A stretch of DNA of 64,000 nt from Bacillus sp. CECT 9360 (GTDB taxonomy: Bacteria; Bacillota; Bacilli; Bacillales; DSM-1321). The position numbers were made by a program, and so were the translations under genes. Below are positions 55,757 to 63,873 of this stretch, one piece after another. Numbering within the stretch: the first letter of the stretch is position 1; every line of letters starts with the position of its first letter. The notes below the pieces were generated by a model, which saw only the letters and a program-made list of their open reading frames with translations, did no database searches and was not told the DNA's origin. The stretch is from assembly GCF_918741275.1 (NCBI RefSeq), contig NZ_CAKKNA010000007.1, positions 162,191-226,190 of the forward strand. Reading direction: 5' to 3'.

Positions 55757-56182
55757 GTGGCTCAAAAAAAAGTCCGTCCGTCGGTTGAGGAATTTAAGCG
55801 GTTTGTAAAGAAGCACCCGACGCTAAGACAGGAAGTTAAAAAGGGTAACTATTCCTGGCAAGAATTATTTGAGGAATGGCACATGTTAGGCGGCAACCAT
55901 GAACAATGGGATGCGTATAAAGGGGAAATGGCGAAAGCTAAAGAATCCAATCAATCGAACGAAGTGAACAAGAGCGATTTTGTATCTGTCCTTCTACAAT
56001 CCTTTAAAGATATGGATATGAATCAAATTCAGCAATATATTTCAAGTGCTAATCAGGCTCTCGGTGCCATTCAAGGTGTCATTTCTTCTTTTCAAGGGGA
56101 TAAGCCGACAGAAGAGGTACCAGAAGTAGACGAAACGGTACGGAGACCACGGCCCAATCCATTTGCTTTTAGAAAAGATTAA
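55757..56182 (+). CDS. ylbD: YlbD-like coat-associated protein
   Basis: A 141-residue acidic protein of the YlbD family (putative coat protein), with VRPSVEEFKRFVKKHPTLRQEVKKGN, SWQELFEEWHMLGGNHEQWD and a Gln-rich helix SFKDMDMNQIQQYISSANQAL. The start is GTG 55757, six bases after GAGGTGA. ylbE follows 22 bases later, so the two are cotranscribed. It has been linked to spores by name only; the sequence does not prove it. Confidence 0.9.
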   Translation: MAQKKVRPSVEEFKRFVKKHPTLRQEVKKGNYSWQELFEEWHMLGGNHEQWDAYKGEMAKAKESNQSNEVNKSDFVSVLLQSFKDMDMNQIQQYISSANQALGAIQGVISSFQGDKPTEEVPEVDETVRRPRPNPFAFRKD

Positions 56183-56204
56183 AGGATTTTCTTCGGGAGG
56201 GACT

Positions 56205-56444
56205 ATGAGACAGGATGTATTCGAGATAATAGAAGCCAACGAGGATTTGAAAATGTTTATCCGGCTCCAACCATACTGGTACAGGGAACTAATGAGAAAT
56301 CCTTATCAACTGGAGAAAATGGAGACGGAAGCAACCTTTTTCTTTAAGAAATCCATTCAGCATCGAGTTACAAAGTTTTCAGATGGAGTACAAATGACCT
56401 ACATGTTGCTTCATATGGTTCAAGCAATGAATTCTGAGCCTTAA
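56205..56444 (+). CDS. ylbE: YlbE-like protein
   Basis: A 79-residue protein matching the YlbE family, with RLQPYWYRELMRNPYQLEKMETEA and a C-terminal helix YMLLHMVQAM. ATG 56205 lies four bases after GGGAGGG; the frame upstream belongs to the ylbD end. Function unknown; cotranscribed with ylbD. Confidence 0.9.
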   Translation: MRQDVFEIIEANEDLKMFIRLQPYWYRELMRNPYQLEKMETEATFFFKKSIQHRVTKFSDGVQMTYMLLHMVQAMNSEP

Positions 56445-56541
56445 GCTGATTTTTTTTCGATATGGCTAATCTCTGCTAAATTAGACGTAAGAGTAAAATG
56501 TTTCTCTTTGCAAATAATAATGGCAAAAGGAGGCAGAACTC

Positions 56542-56964
56542 ATGAAATTGTTGATCAGCTTATGTGCCTTGTTTATGATCGTTTCAGCTTGTGGTCAAAA
56601 AATACCTGAACCGGAAAACGGGAGTAAGAAAATGGGGTTTATTGAACATCCTGCTGCTCAAGTTGCTTCGTTCAAGATAAAAAGTCTTGAAGAATTCGAA
56701 GTTAAACACTTTATAAAAGGCAACTCTCTCTATGTAGAATGCTTTTTGAAGAATTACGCCTTTTCTCAATCGTCCAAGAAACGAAGGGCTTCCACCCGCA
56801 TGTTTTTGGACGGGAGAAAGATCAATGATTATCATACAGCTGCGTTTGTTGTAAAGGGAATACCGTCCGGCAAGCATGAAGTGAAATTGGAAATCTACGA
56901 TGACAACGGAAAGCCGGCAGGATTGGTGAAAAAATTCATCGTTGAAATCCACTCTACCATCTAA
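56542..56964 (+). CDS. Small lipoprotein between ylbE and ylbF, unrecognised
   Basis: A 140-residue lipoprotein with signal KLLISLCALFMIVSAC and a mature part that looks like one immunoglobulin-like or beta-sandwich domain (YVECFLKNYAFS, RMFLDGRKINDYHTAAFVVK, SGKHEVKLEIYDDNG). I do not recognise a family. AAAGGAGG precedes ATG 56542. B. subtilis has no gene here to my memory, so it is lineage-specific within the ylb cluster. A role in binding a wall or extracellular ligand is only a guess. Confidence 0.8.
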   Translation: MKLLISLCALFMIVSACGQKIPEPENGSKKMGFIEHPAAQVASFKIKSLEEFEVKHFIKGNSLYVECFLKNYAFSQSSKKRRASTRMFLDGRKINDYHTAAFVVKGIPSGKHEVKLEIYDDNGKPAGLVKKFIVEIHSTI

Positions 56965-57023
56965 GAAAAAGTTAGCATCTGTTTTTCAAAAATGATAAAA
57001 TGATGGTGGAGGTGAGCTACTTC

Positions 57024-57470
57024 ATGCTTGCTACTATGGAAAGTGTGTCGATTATTCAATTCGCCGATAAACTGGCAGAGATGGTATTACAATCTGATGC
57101 GGGAGATAATTACCTGCTAAGCTTATATAAAATGCAGAACGATCGGGAGGCCCAGCAAAAAATCCGCGCATTTGCTTCTCTTAAGGATCTTTATGAAGAG
57201 GTCCAGCGTTTCGGAAAGTATCATCCGGAATACAAACGGGTAAACCTTGAGATAAGAGAATTAAAACGGGCAATGGATCTTCATCCCACTATCGCAGATT
57301 TCAAGAGGGCAGAAACAGAAATCCAAGGTATCCTTGATGAAATTAGCAGTAAAATCGGACATGCTGTTTCTCCGAACATTAAAGTACCTTCCGGAAATCC
57401 GTTTTTCGACTCGCTTTCGAGCTGTAGTGGAGGATGTGGCTCCGGCGGTGGCTGCAGCTGCTCTGCATAA
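57024..57470 (+). CDS. ylbF: Ric complex subunit YlbF (RicF)
   Basis: YlbF, with YmcA and YaaT, forms the Ric (Y) complex, which carries iron-sulfur clusters, guides RNase Y cleavage and affects competence, biofilm formation and sporulation. The 148-residue protein is helical with VQRFGKYHPEYKRVNLEIRE and FKRAETEIQGILDEIS, and ends in the Cys-rich tail SSCSGGCGSGGGCSCSA, a cluster ligand site. ATG 57024 is nine bases after GAGGTG and aligns with the B. subtilis start; the longer frame from 57000 reads through the ribosome binding site. Confidence 0.93.
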   Translation: MLATMESVSIIQFADKLAEMVLQSDAGDNYLLSLYKMQNDREAQQKIRAFASLKDLYEEVQRFGKYHPEYKRVNLEIRELKRAMDLHPTIADFKRAETEIQGILDEISSKIGHAVSPNIKVPSGNPFFDSLSSCSGGCGSGGGCSCSA

Positions 57471-57483
57471 TATAAGAGGAGTT

Positions 57484-57513
57484 AACGCCTGGTCCATGGA
57501 CCAGGCGTTTTCT
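57484..57513 (+). terminator. Terminator after ylbF
   Basis: AACGCCTGGTCC and GGACCAGGCGTT form a nearly perfect palindrome with a tiny loop, followed by TTCTT. Confidence 0.85.
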
Positions 57514-57836
57514 TATTTATCTTCAAATCTGATGCAGTCCAGACACAAATTCCCGCAGCAAAACATTTTGCGTTGAGGCACATAAAACCGGTGCCGAAAA
57601 ACCATCATATTCCTCTCGGACCTGACGAAGACTGTCTCACTTTGCAGCTGCTTGCCACGCATCGATTTCGCCGAAGCTATTTTTATCGAAGCTATCACTT
57701 CATCCATTTCCGTAATATCGCTAAGCTGGACGTAAAGAAAGGGAATACCCGCTGACTTCTTATATGAAACGTCTTCAATTCCCTCATAAGCAGCCAGTTT
57801 ATAGATAAATGAAGACCAAATGCTTTCCAAATCCAT
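57513..57836 (-). CDS. Unrecognised protein with a C-terminal cysteine cluster
   Basis: A 107-residue soluble protein that starts DLESIWSSFIYKLAAYEGIE and ends KMFCCGNLCLDCIRFEDK. Four cysteines within seven residues near the end suggest a metal or iron-sulfur site. ATG 57836 lies eight bases after GGTGGTG. I do not recognise a family. It is convergent with ylbF, itself a Cys-rich iron-sulfur protein, and that may or may not be coincidence. No promoter could be assigned. Confidence 0.75.
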   Translation of the reverse strand: MDLESIWSSFIYKLAAYEGIEDVSYKKSAGIPFLYVQLSDITEMDEVIASIKIASAKSMRGKQLQSETVFVRSERNMMVFRHRFYVPQRKMFCCGNLCLDCIRFEDK

Positions 57837-57976
57837 TGGCTTTACACCACCCATTCTCTAATCCAAAATATCTCTGCTTGAAAGAAAAGTTTAAGCTGTG
57901 CTACACTTAATAAAACACTTACGCTTATACGGGCATAATGCGGTCGGAGCGAAGTTTTTAAAAAGGGAGTTACATT

Positions 57977-58252
57977 ATGTTTGGAGCGAGACAAGGAGTC
58001 ATCGTATATTTACATACATTGAAGCAAGCGAAGATGCTCAGGAAATTCGGTAATATTCATTACGTTTCCAAAAAGCTGAAATATGTCGTTATTTATACGG
58101 ACATGGAGGACGTGGAAACACTTTCTGAGAAACTAAGAAGCTATTCTTTCGTTAAAAAGGTGGAGCTTTCCTATAAGCCTTTTATAAAAATGGAGTATGA
58201 AAACTCCAAGCCTGACAAAGCGAAGGAATATGATTATAAGATGGGTATTTAA
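57977..58252 (+). CDS. ylbG: UPF0298 family protein YlbG
   Basis: A 91-residue protein matching YlbG (UPF0298): [39 protein letters not shown] and [24 protein letters not shown] lies before ATG 57977. The family is conserved in Bacilli and has a ferredoxin-like fold by prediction; its function is unknown. A strong terminator follows. Confidence 0.92.
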   Translation: MFGARQGVIVYLHTLKQAKMLRKFGNIHYVSKKLKYVVIYTDMEDVETLSEKLRSYSFVKKVELSYKPFIKMEYENSKPDKAKEYDYKMGI

Positions 58253-58258
58253 GAGGGA

Positions 58259-58295
58259 GGGGCCTGACTTACATAAGTCCAGGCCCTTTTTTCTT
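58259..58295 (+). terminator. Terminator after ylbG
   Basis: GGGCCTGACTT pairs with AAGTCCAGGCCC (one bulged C) around ACAT and is followed by six T residues. Confidence 0.9.
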
Positions 58296-58296
58296 T

Positions 58297-58449
58297 AAAA
58301 GATAAAAAAGTATATAATTTTCAACATGTATTGATGTCTAGCGTAAGCAGCCATGCCTCGACGCACAGGACGTGCTAGTGCCGACGAAGACATAAGGATG
58401 TGGCGATTTTAGTCGTTCTTCTATACTTCCAGGGCGCTTCCGCTTTTCT
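58297..58449 (+). repeat. Intergenic repeat family R1, copy 3
   Basis: It begins AAAAGATAAAAAAGTATATAATTT in part and shares TCAACATGTATTGATGTCTA and GCGTAAGCAGCCATGCC with copy 2; the end is CAGGGCGCTTCCGCTTTTCT. The interior is shorter. It ends exactly at the stop codon of the minus-strand gene at 58449. Confidence 0.78.
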
Positions 58450-58838
58450 TATTTTAAAGGTGCTAGATAACGGTTCACCCGTAATATTCCGATTAGATAC
58501 TGATAATAGAGCTGTTTTTCCTTGAATGACACCGATGGCTTAACATCCAATTCGATGATGGGTTTATCCAGTTCACGTGCCAGCTGCTCAAAAAGTTCAG
58601 AGCGCTTATTCGGTGTGACCCGGGGATTCGGAATGCCCTCCCGGCAAATATACAAAGGCTGAAAATCGCCAGGGCTGGTTGGCTCAAGGACAATCACCGG
58701 AGATGTCAGTTCTTTTTCATTTATCAGAGTATGAAAAGAAAGCAGGCGGGCAACTCGATGACGGTTTGACTTGCCGATTTCAATCAGTTCATATATATCT
58801 GTATAACCTTCCCCTAATTCGATAAAACGCTGAATCAA
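58449..58838 (-). CDS. Small conserved protein, unrecognised family
   Basis: A 129-residue soluble protein that begins IQRFIELGEGYTDIYELIEI and contains SNRHRVARLLSFHTLIN, SPVIVLEPTSPGDFQPLYIC and VNRYLAPLK at the end. The start is TTG 58838, six bases after GGAGAG; the longer frame to 58994 passes through a repeat and lacks a ribosome binding site. I do not recognise it by name, although similar proteins are sometimes labelled methylthioribose kinase without support from kinase motifs, and none are visible here. It is the only minus-strand gene between ylbG and rsmD. Confidence 0.75.
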   Translation of the reverse strand: MIQRFIELGEGYTDIYELIEIGKSNRHRVARLLSFHTLINEKELTSPVIVLEPTSPGDFQPLYICREGIPNPRVTPNKRSELFEQLARELDKPIIELDVKPSVSFKEKQLYYQYLIGILRVNRYLAPLK

Positions 58839-58904
58839 AAAAATCTCTCCTTCTTTGTTAGATACTCCTACTTTATCATTTCCAAGATGCAAATAGAAAG
58901 TAAA

Positions 58905-58960
58905 GAAAACCGTCGAGTGACGAGCCGTAAGGTGGAGATTAGACGTAGTTAGGCCCACTA
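58905..58960 (-). repeat. Repeat family R2, inverted copy
   Basis: On the minus strand it reads CTAACTACGTCTAATCTCCA, then CCTTACGGCTCGTCACTCGA and CGGTTTTCTTTA, nearly the same as 21421-21476. Confidence 0.7.
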
Positions 58961-59010
58961 CTGGATGTGGGTCACAAAGGCGGACGTGGCGCACTTAGCC
59001 TTTGTTCTGC

Positions 59011-59041
59011 AAAAAAAAGCCCCGCAGATTATTCTGCAGGG
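59011..59041 (-). terminator. Terminator of the csfG-like RNA
   Basis: On the minus strand CCCTGCAG pairs with CTGCGGGG around AATAAT, and CTTTTTTTT follows directly. Confidence 0.9.
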
Positions 59042-59163
59042 TCCTTCTACGTACCTTAAATAAGGCTAGAAGGCAAAGGGAGAGGAGAAACCGGAGGAAG
59101 AACTTATGGGGAAACGTAAGTCTTCTCCGCGGTTGGCAACAACACCTACGATAGTGATGTTGT
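59011..59163 (-). ncRNA. csfG: csfG-like sporulation small RNA
   Basis: The minus strand carries a complete RNA gene of about 150 nt: a SigG/SigF-type promoter at 59170-59198, an inferred start near 59163, and a terminator at 59011-59041. The body contains a hairpin with ACTTACG/CATAAGT-type arms around a GTTTCCCC loop (59104-59120) enclosed by AGAAGA/TCTTCC arms, and CTCCTCTCCCTTTGCC. The place between ylbG and rsmD (ylbH) is where I recall csfG in B. subtilis, a forespore-specific RNA conserved in endospore formers. The target is unknown. The name rests on location, promoter type and remembered sequence style. Confidence 0.75.
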
Positions 59164-59169
59164 TACTAG

Positions 59170-59198
59170 TATTATGGCCAAAATTATCCTTATTATTC
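59170..59198 (-). promoter_or_regulatory. SigG/SigF-type promoter of the csfG-like RNA
   Basis: On the minus strand GAATA (59198-59194), exactly 17 bases, CATAATA (59176-59170). This fits the SigG consensus (gHATR, 17-18 bases, CATWHTA). Confidence 0.7.
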
Positions 59199-59405
59199 AA
59201 AAACCGGCTACTTTTTTGTGCTCTATCTAAAAAGAAAAGGACTGCCTGGTAGCAGCATGAATATGTCCGGGTAACAGGAATATACGCTCCATTAGACGGT
59301 TATCAGGATTGTAGGGCGAAAAGTTTTTTAAAATGTTGGCTGCCTATATGGATTATGGTAGGATTATTGGGTAACAGAAATTTGTCAAAAAATGTGGTGA
59401 GAAAT

Positions 59406-59972
59406 ATGCGGGTCGTTTCCGGTTCATGCAAAGGTAGGCCTTTAAAATCAGTCCCGGGTACAGGAACCAGACCCACGACTGATAAAGTAAAGGAATCTGT
59501 GTTTAATATCATCGGACCTTACTTCGATGGAGGTGCCGTGCTCGACCTTTTCGCGGGGAGCGGAGGACTTGGAATCGAAGCGCTGAGCCGCGGAGTCGAA
59601 AACGCTATTTTTGTAGACAGGGAGCACCAGGCAATCCAAACCGTGAAAGCGAACCTAAAAGCGTGTGGATTTACGGAACAAGCAGAGGTATATAGAAATG
59701 ACTCCGAACGAGCGCTAAAGGCAATCATAAAAAGAGAGCTCACTTTCCGGTTAATCATGCTGGATCCACCATATAAAAAACAGAGACTTGTTTCTTTGCT
59801 GGAGCAAATACATAACGCAAGGCTGCTTGACTTGCAGGGGTATATCGTTTGTGAACATGGCAGTGAGGATGTTCTTCCAGATAAAGTGGCTGATTTTAAA
59901 AAGATACGAAATGAAGTATATGGGACTATCGCCATATCGATTTATCAATGGGATCAGCTGGATTTTGAATAG
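59406..59972 (+). CDS. rsmD: 16S rRNA (guanine966-N2)-methyltransferase
   Basis: RsmD (YlbH) methylates G966 of 16S rRNA in the small subunit. The 188-residue protein starts RVVSGSCKGRPLKSVPGTGTRPTTDKVKESVFN and has the SAM motif VLDLFAGSGGLGIEALSRG and the catalytic LDPPYKK. I chose ATG 59406, after GGTGAG; the upstream frame to 59355 lacks a site. coaD follows 12 bases later, as in many Firmicutes. Confidence 0.95.
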   Translation: MRVVSGSCKGRPLKSVPGTGTRPTTDKVKESVFNIIGPYFDGGAVLDLFAGSGGLGIEALSRGVENAIFVDREHQAIQTVKANLKACGFTEQAEVYRNDSERALKAIIKRELTFRLIMLDPPYKKQRLVSLLEQIHNARLLDLQGYIVCEHGSEDVLPDKVADFKKIRNEVYGTIAISIYQWDQLDFE

Positions 59973-60479
<507 letters not shown>

Positions 60480-60482
60480 AAC

Positions 60483-60520
60483 AAAAAGGAGCACATCAAA
60501 TAAGATGGGCTTCCTTTTTA
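60483..60520 (+). terminator. Terminator after coaD
   Basis: AAAAAGGAGCACATC pairs with GATGGGCTTCCTTTTT around a six-base loop, with T-rich sequence after it. Confidence 0.8.
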
Positions 60521-60524
60521 TTTT

Positions 60525-60592
60525 AAAAGATAAGTATAAATCTTCAACATGTTTTGATGTCGAGGGGCTGAACAGGGCGCTTGCGCTTTTCA
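60525..60592 (+). repeat. Intergenic repeat family R1, copy 4 (minimal)
   Basis: Only the two ends are kept: AAAAGATAAGTATAAATC with TTCAACATGTTTTGATGTC at the left, and GAACAGGGCGCTTGCGCTTT at the right, joined by a few bases. It looks like a deletion derivative of copies 1-3. Confidence 0.7.
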
Positions 60593-60605
60593 TAATCTGA
60601 AACAT

Positions 60606-61826
60606 TTAATTTCTATTCGTGTAGATTCTTGAAGCGTAGATGAAAATGTACAACATTAAAGAGGCGATAGTGATGATCGGTCCGTATGACACGAGATATT
60701 CATAAATGTTTATATTCCAGCCGGAGTCCCATGGAGCAAACACTGGGTAGGAATTTGAATTGCGTTCCATCCAATCAATTCTTTCATATACGGGCTTCCA
60801 CAGAAGCAGGGTAAAACCCGCAGAAAAAAAACCTTGCATCACTCTTGAAATAAAGAATGGAAGGAAACGGATGTCCGTTTCGGCCAGAATACTGGCAACC
60901 TGCGCCTGTATGCTGAGTCCGCTGAAGGCAAGAAGGAACGAAATCATCACAGCTTGCTCAAGCAGTGTTACACTTGGGATTTGGCTCGTCATTTGGGCGC
61001 CCATCGTCATTTCAAATATTCCGGAAATAAAAGGGACGCTTAAAGATTCAGGAAACTGAATGGCTGAAAGAATATATTTAATTCCCGCTGCCAGAATCTC
61101 GGTGACATTTAAATGATAAAGCATTTTATTGATCACTGAAAAAAGAATGATAAAACCACCGATCATCAATAAAGTATGGATGGAAGAAGTAACGGCGTCC
61201 CCTAGCTGTTTGCCTAAGGGCCTTTTTTCTTTTAACCTTGCCCGGTGCATTTCGGCGAGGGCTGCTCGAATCGAGACTGGCGTCGTTTTTTCAAATACGG
61301 TTACAGCTTCTGATTTTCCGTGAAACCTCATGATCAGGCCAACACAAATATTCCCTAGATAGTGGCACAGGGCTAGCATGATTCCTAAATGTTGATTATG
61401 GAAAAAGCCTACTGAGACAGCGCCAAAAATAAATAAAGGGTTTGCGGAGCTTGTGAAAGAAACGAGCCGCTCCGCTTCAATTTTTGTGATTTGTTTTTCC
61501 TGTCTCAATCTTGCGGTATACTTTGCTCCAGCAGGATTCCCCGAAGCCATGCCCATTGCCCAGACAAATCCGCCGACGCCGGGCACCCTGAATAAAGGTC
61601 TCATCAGTGGCTCCAACAAAATGCCGATGAATTTAACGACCCCGAACCCGATTAGTAATTCGGACAGGATAAAAAAAGGCAGTAAAGAAGGAAAAACAAT
61701 TTCCCACCATATATTTAATCCCCTGATGGAAGCTTCAAAGGATTCTTCGGGCAAGGAGATGAGCGCTCCTGCCATCACTGTAACCGAGGCAGCAAGCAAA
61801 ATTGATTTGATTTTAGATTTTAACAA
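60606..61826 (-). CDS. ylbJ: Sporulation integral membrane protein YlbJ
   Basis: A 406-residue polytopic membrane protein needed for spore cortex formation in Bacillus and made under SigE control in the mother cell. About nine hydrophobic segments are visible in two homologous halves, with the conserved PSLLPFFILSELLIGFG and MGMASGNPAGAKYTARLRQ. AGGAGGA lies before ATG 61826. It is divergent from ylbK. The transported or bound molecule is unknown. Confidence 0.93.
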   Translation of the reverse strand: MLKSKIKSILLAASVTVMAGALISLPEESFEASIRGLNIWWEIVFPSLLPFFILSELLIGFGVVKFIGILLEPLMRPLFRVPGVGGFVWAMGMASGNPAGAKYTARLRQEKQITKIEAERLVSFTSSANPLFIFGAVSVGFFHNQHLGIMLALCHYLGNICVGLIMRFHGKSEAVTVFEKTTPVSIRAALAEMHRARLKEKRPLGKQLGDAVTSSIHTLLMIGGFIILFSVINKMLYHLNVTEILAAGIKYILSAIQFPESLSVPFISGIFEMTMGAQMTSQIPSVTLLEQAVMISFLLAFSGLSIQAQVASILAETDIRFLPFFISRVMQGFFSAGFTLLLWKPVYERIDWMERNSNSYPVFAPWDSGWNINIYEYLVSYGPIITIASLMLYIFIYASRIYTNRN

Positions 61827-61894
61827 GAACTAGTCCTCCTCATGAAAGGAATCTGCTGGGCATCTCTCTTCTTAAATGATAAAATGGGAATACT

Positions 61895-62020
61895 ATGAAT
61901 GAGTGGAGAATGTATATCGTACTTCAAGTGGCGGATTTAGCCGGCCTTGTCCTGTTATACACAATATGCTTATACAAAAGCACTTTAGACCATAAGATTG
62001 GAAGAGCGTTATTTAGGTAG
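61895..62020 (+). CDS. Candidate 41-residue membrane peptide upstream of ylbK
   Basis: A short frame of 41 codons with one probable transmembrane segment (YIVLQVADLAGLVLLYTICL) and a basic C-terminus HKIGRALFR. Its stop codon lies 12 bases before the ylbK start and overlaps the ylbK ribosome binding site, a spacing typical for coupled genes. The ribosome binding site of its own (GGGAATACT) is weak, and an AAATGATAAAATGGG promoter-like stretch lies just upstream. No family is known to me. Confidence 0.4.
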   Translation: MNEWRMYIVLQVADLAGLVLLYTICLYKSTLDHKIGRALFR

Positions 62021-62032
62021 GGAGGGATTCCG

Positions 62033-62833
62033 TTGCAGGAGCCGAAAATAGGGCTAGCACTCGGCTCTGGAGGAGCAAGGGGCTTTGCCCATTTAGGTGT
62101 CATCAAGGTTTTAATGGAAGAGGGAATCCCGGTCGATATGATTGCCGGAAGCAGCATGGGTGCCCTCGTAGGTACTTTTTTTGCGGCCGGAACGGATGAT
62201 ATAGAAAGGCTATATAAATTATCCCGTGTATTTAAAAGAAGATATTATTTGGACTTTACCGTACCTAAGATGGGTTTTATTTCTGGAAAGAGGGCAAAGG
62301 AACTCATCAGGGTTTTTACCTATGGGAAAAATCTCGAGGATCTTGATATTCCTGTAGCCGTCGTGGCCACGGATATTAAGGCTGGTGAAAAGGTCGTTTT
62401 TAAAGAAGGACCAACTGCCGATGCAGTAAGGGCGAGCATTTCGATACCGGGAATATTTGTCCCGGAAAAGATCGGAGGGCGCTTATTGGTTGACGGGGGA
62501 GTCGTTGACCGGGTGCCCGTTTCGGTCGCCAGGGAAATGGGTGCTGACATCATTATTGCTGTTGATGTCGCGCATGTGAAACAGGATCAGGAAATATCAT
62601 CGATTTATGATGTGATCATGCAAAGCCTGGATATTATGCAGATGGAACTAGTGGAAAGCAGAAAAATTGCTTCTGATGTGATGATCCGCCCGCGTGTCGA
62701 GCAGTACAATTCTAAATCGTTTACAAACATTCTGGAGATTATTAGTATTGGAGAAGAAGAAGCTAGACGAAATATTAAGCAGATCAAAGAATCAATCGAG
62801 AAATGGAAGGAGTCTCACCGAGATGAGCCGTAA
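62033..62833 (+). CDS. ylbK: Patatin-like phospholipase family protein YlbK (RssA-like)
   Basis: A 266-residue serine hydrolase of the patatin family. It has the oxyanion loop GSGGARGFAHLGVIK, the nucleophile motif AGSSMGAL and the catalytic aspartate in LLVDGGVVDRVPV. The start TTG 62033 is six bases after GGAGGG. It probably acts on membrane lipids; the natural substrate is unknown. Its end overlaps ylbL by 11 bases. Confidence 0.93.
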   Translation: MQEPKIGLALGSGGARGFAHLGVIKVLMEEGIPVDMIAGSSMGALVGTFFAAGTDDIERLYKLSRVFKRRYYLDFTVPKMGFISGKRAKELIRVFTYGKNLEDLDIPVAVVATDIKAGEKVVFKEGPTADAVRASISIPGIFVPEKIGGRLLVDGGVVDRVPVSVAREMGADIIIAVDVAHVKQDQEISSIYDVIMQSLDIMQMELVESRKIASDVMIRPRVEQYNSKSFTNILEIISIGEEEARRNIKQIKESIEKWKESHRDEP

Positions 62834-63836
62834 AACTTACATTCGCTCTTTCCTTATCGTTGTTGTCCTTCTCATTGCATCATCTTTCTACTATTTGCCT
62901 TACTACGTATCCAAACCCGGAATGGCAAAAAATTTGGAACCCCTTGTTGAAGTTGAGGGGGGCGATGATGCTTCCGGAAACTTTATGCTGACAACCGTAA
63001 GAATGGGCAAGGCGAATATCTATTCATATGCCATGGCGAAATTCAACAAATACCATGAGATTTATCCCGAGGCTGCGATTCGGGGTGAAGGTGAAACGGA
63101 TAAGGAATTTAATGTCCGACAGCTTCACCTGATGGATGGATCCAAAAACAATGCGATTCAGATTGCTTATGAAAAAGCCGGGAAGCCGATATCGTTTGAA
63201 TATTTGGGTGTGTACGTACTTAATGTGCTTAAAGGAATGCCGGCAGATGGAAAATTACAGCCGGGAGACCAGATTATAGAGGTGGACGATCTCAAATTCA
63301 AATCGTCTAAGCAGTTTATTGATTATGTAAGTGGAAAGAAAGCGGGCGACACCGTCACCCTTGTATATAAAAGAGAATCAGAAACGGAAACGGTGGTTTT
63401 GAAGCTTAAACAGTTTGAAGAGGATAACAAAAAGGTCGGAATCGGCATTTCTCTGGATGATGACAAAAAGGTGATTACAGATCCTGTTGTTTCTATGGAT
63501 ACCGATCAAATTGGCGGTCCATCCGCTGGCTTGATGTTTACCCTTGAAATATACAATCAGCTTACTGAAGGAGATATTACAAAAGGCTACCAGATAGCCG
63601 GTACAGGAACGATGTCCGAGGATGGGACGATCGGCCCGATCGGCGGCATCCAGCAAAAGATTGTCGCAGCTGATAAGGCCGGTGCTGATATTTTCTTTGC
63701 CCCAAATGAAAATGGCGCTGAGCGGTCCAACTATCGGGAGGTACTTATTGCGGCAAAGGATATAAAGACGGATATGGAAATTGTCCCTGTCGATACTGTA
63801 GATGATGCCTTGAAATATCTTGAGAAATTAAAGTAA
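62823..63836 (+). CDS. ylbL: PDZ-Lon serine protease YlbL
   Basis: A membrane-anchored protease of 337 residues, implicated with CtpA in degrading the SOS cell-division inhibitor YneA in B. subtilis. It has an N-terminal transmembrane helix (IRSFLIVVVLLIASSFYYL), a PDZ domain (about residues 125-205, YVLNVLKGMPADGKLQPGDQI) and a Lon-type proteolytic domain with the catalytic serine in GGPSAGLMF and lysine in GGIQQKIVAA. ATG 62823 overlaps ylbK; AAGGAG lies ten bases before it. Confidence 0.94.
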   Translation: MSRKTYIRSFLIVVVLLIASSFYYLPYYVSKPGMAKNLEPLVEVEGGDDASGNFMLTTVRMGKANIYSYAMAKFNKYHEIYPEAAIRGEGETDKEFNVRQLHLMDGSKNNAIQIAYEKAGKPISFEYLGVYVLNVLKGMPADGKLQPGDQIIEVDDLKFKSSKQFIDYVSGKKAGDTVTLVYKRESETETVVLKLKQFEEDNKKVGIGISLDDDKKVITDPVVSMDTDQIGGPSAGLMFTLEIYNQLTEGDITKGYQIAGTGTMSEDGTIGPIGGIQQKIVAADKAGADIFFAPNENGAERSNYREVLIAAKDIKTDMEIVPVDTVDDALKYLEKLK

Positions 63837-63850
63837 AAGATTGAAGGACT

Positions 63851-63873
63851 AAAAAAGCCGCTCCTGGCGAATC
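63851..63873 (+). terminator. Half of the ylbL terminator, cut by an insertion
   Basis: AAAAAAGCCGCTCCTGG looks like the ascending arm and loop start of a Rho-independent terminator right after ylbL. The expected complementary arm (CAGGAGCGGC plus T-run) is not found, and an IS end starts at about 63874. Confidence 0.5.

Larger units (their letters stand above)
58839..59405. other. Interval with an R2 repeat and the csfG-like RNA
   Basis: A stretch of 567 bases upstream of rsmD without a protein gene. It holds an inverted R2 copy (58905-58960), a minus-strand RNA gene with promoter and terminator (59011-59198), and the rsmD leader. A 47-codon plus-strand frame at about 59106 is on the opposite strand of the RNA gene and is not supported. 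Confidence 0.65.

Noticed and set aside
59106..59249. Plus-strand frame of 47 codons between ylbG and rsmD
   Set aside because: It lies opposite a well-formed minus-strand RNA gene, has no good ribosome binding site, and its codons follow the RNA hairpin pattern.
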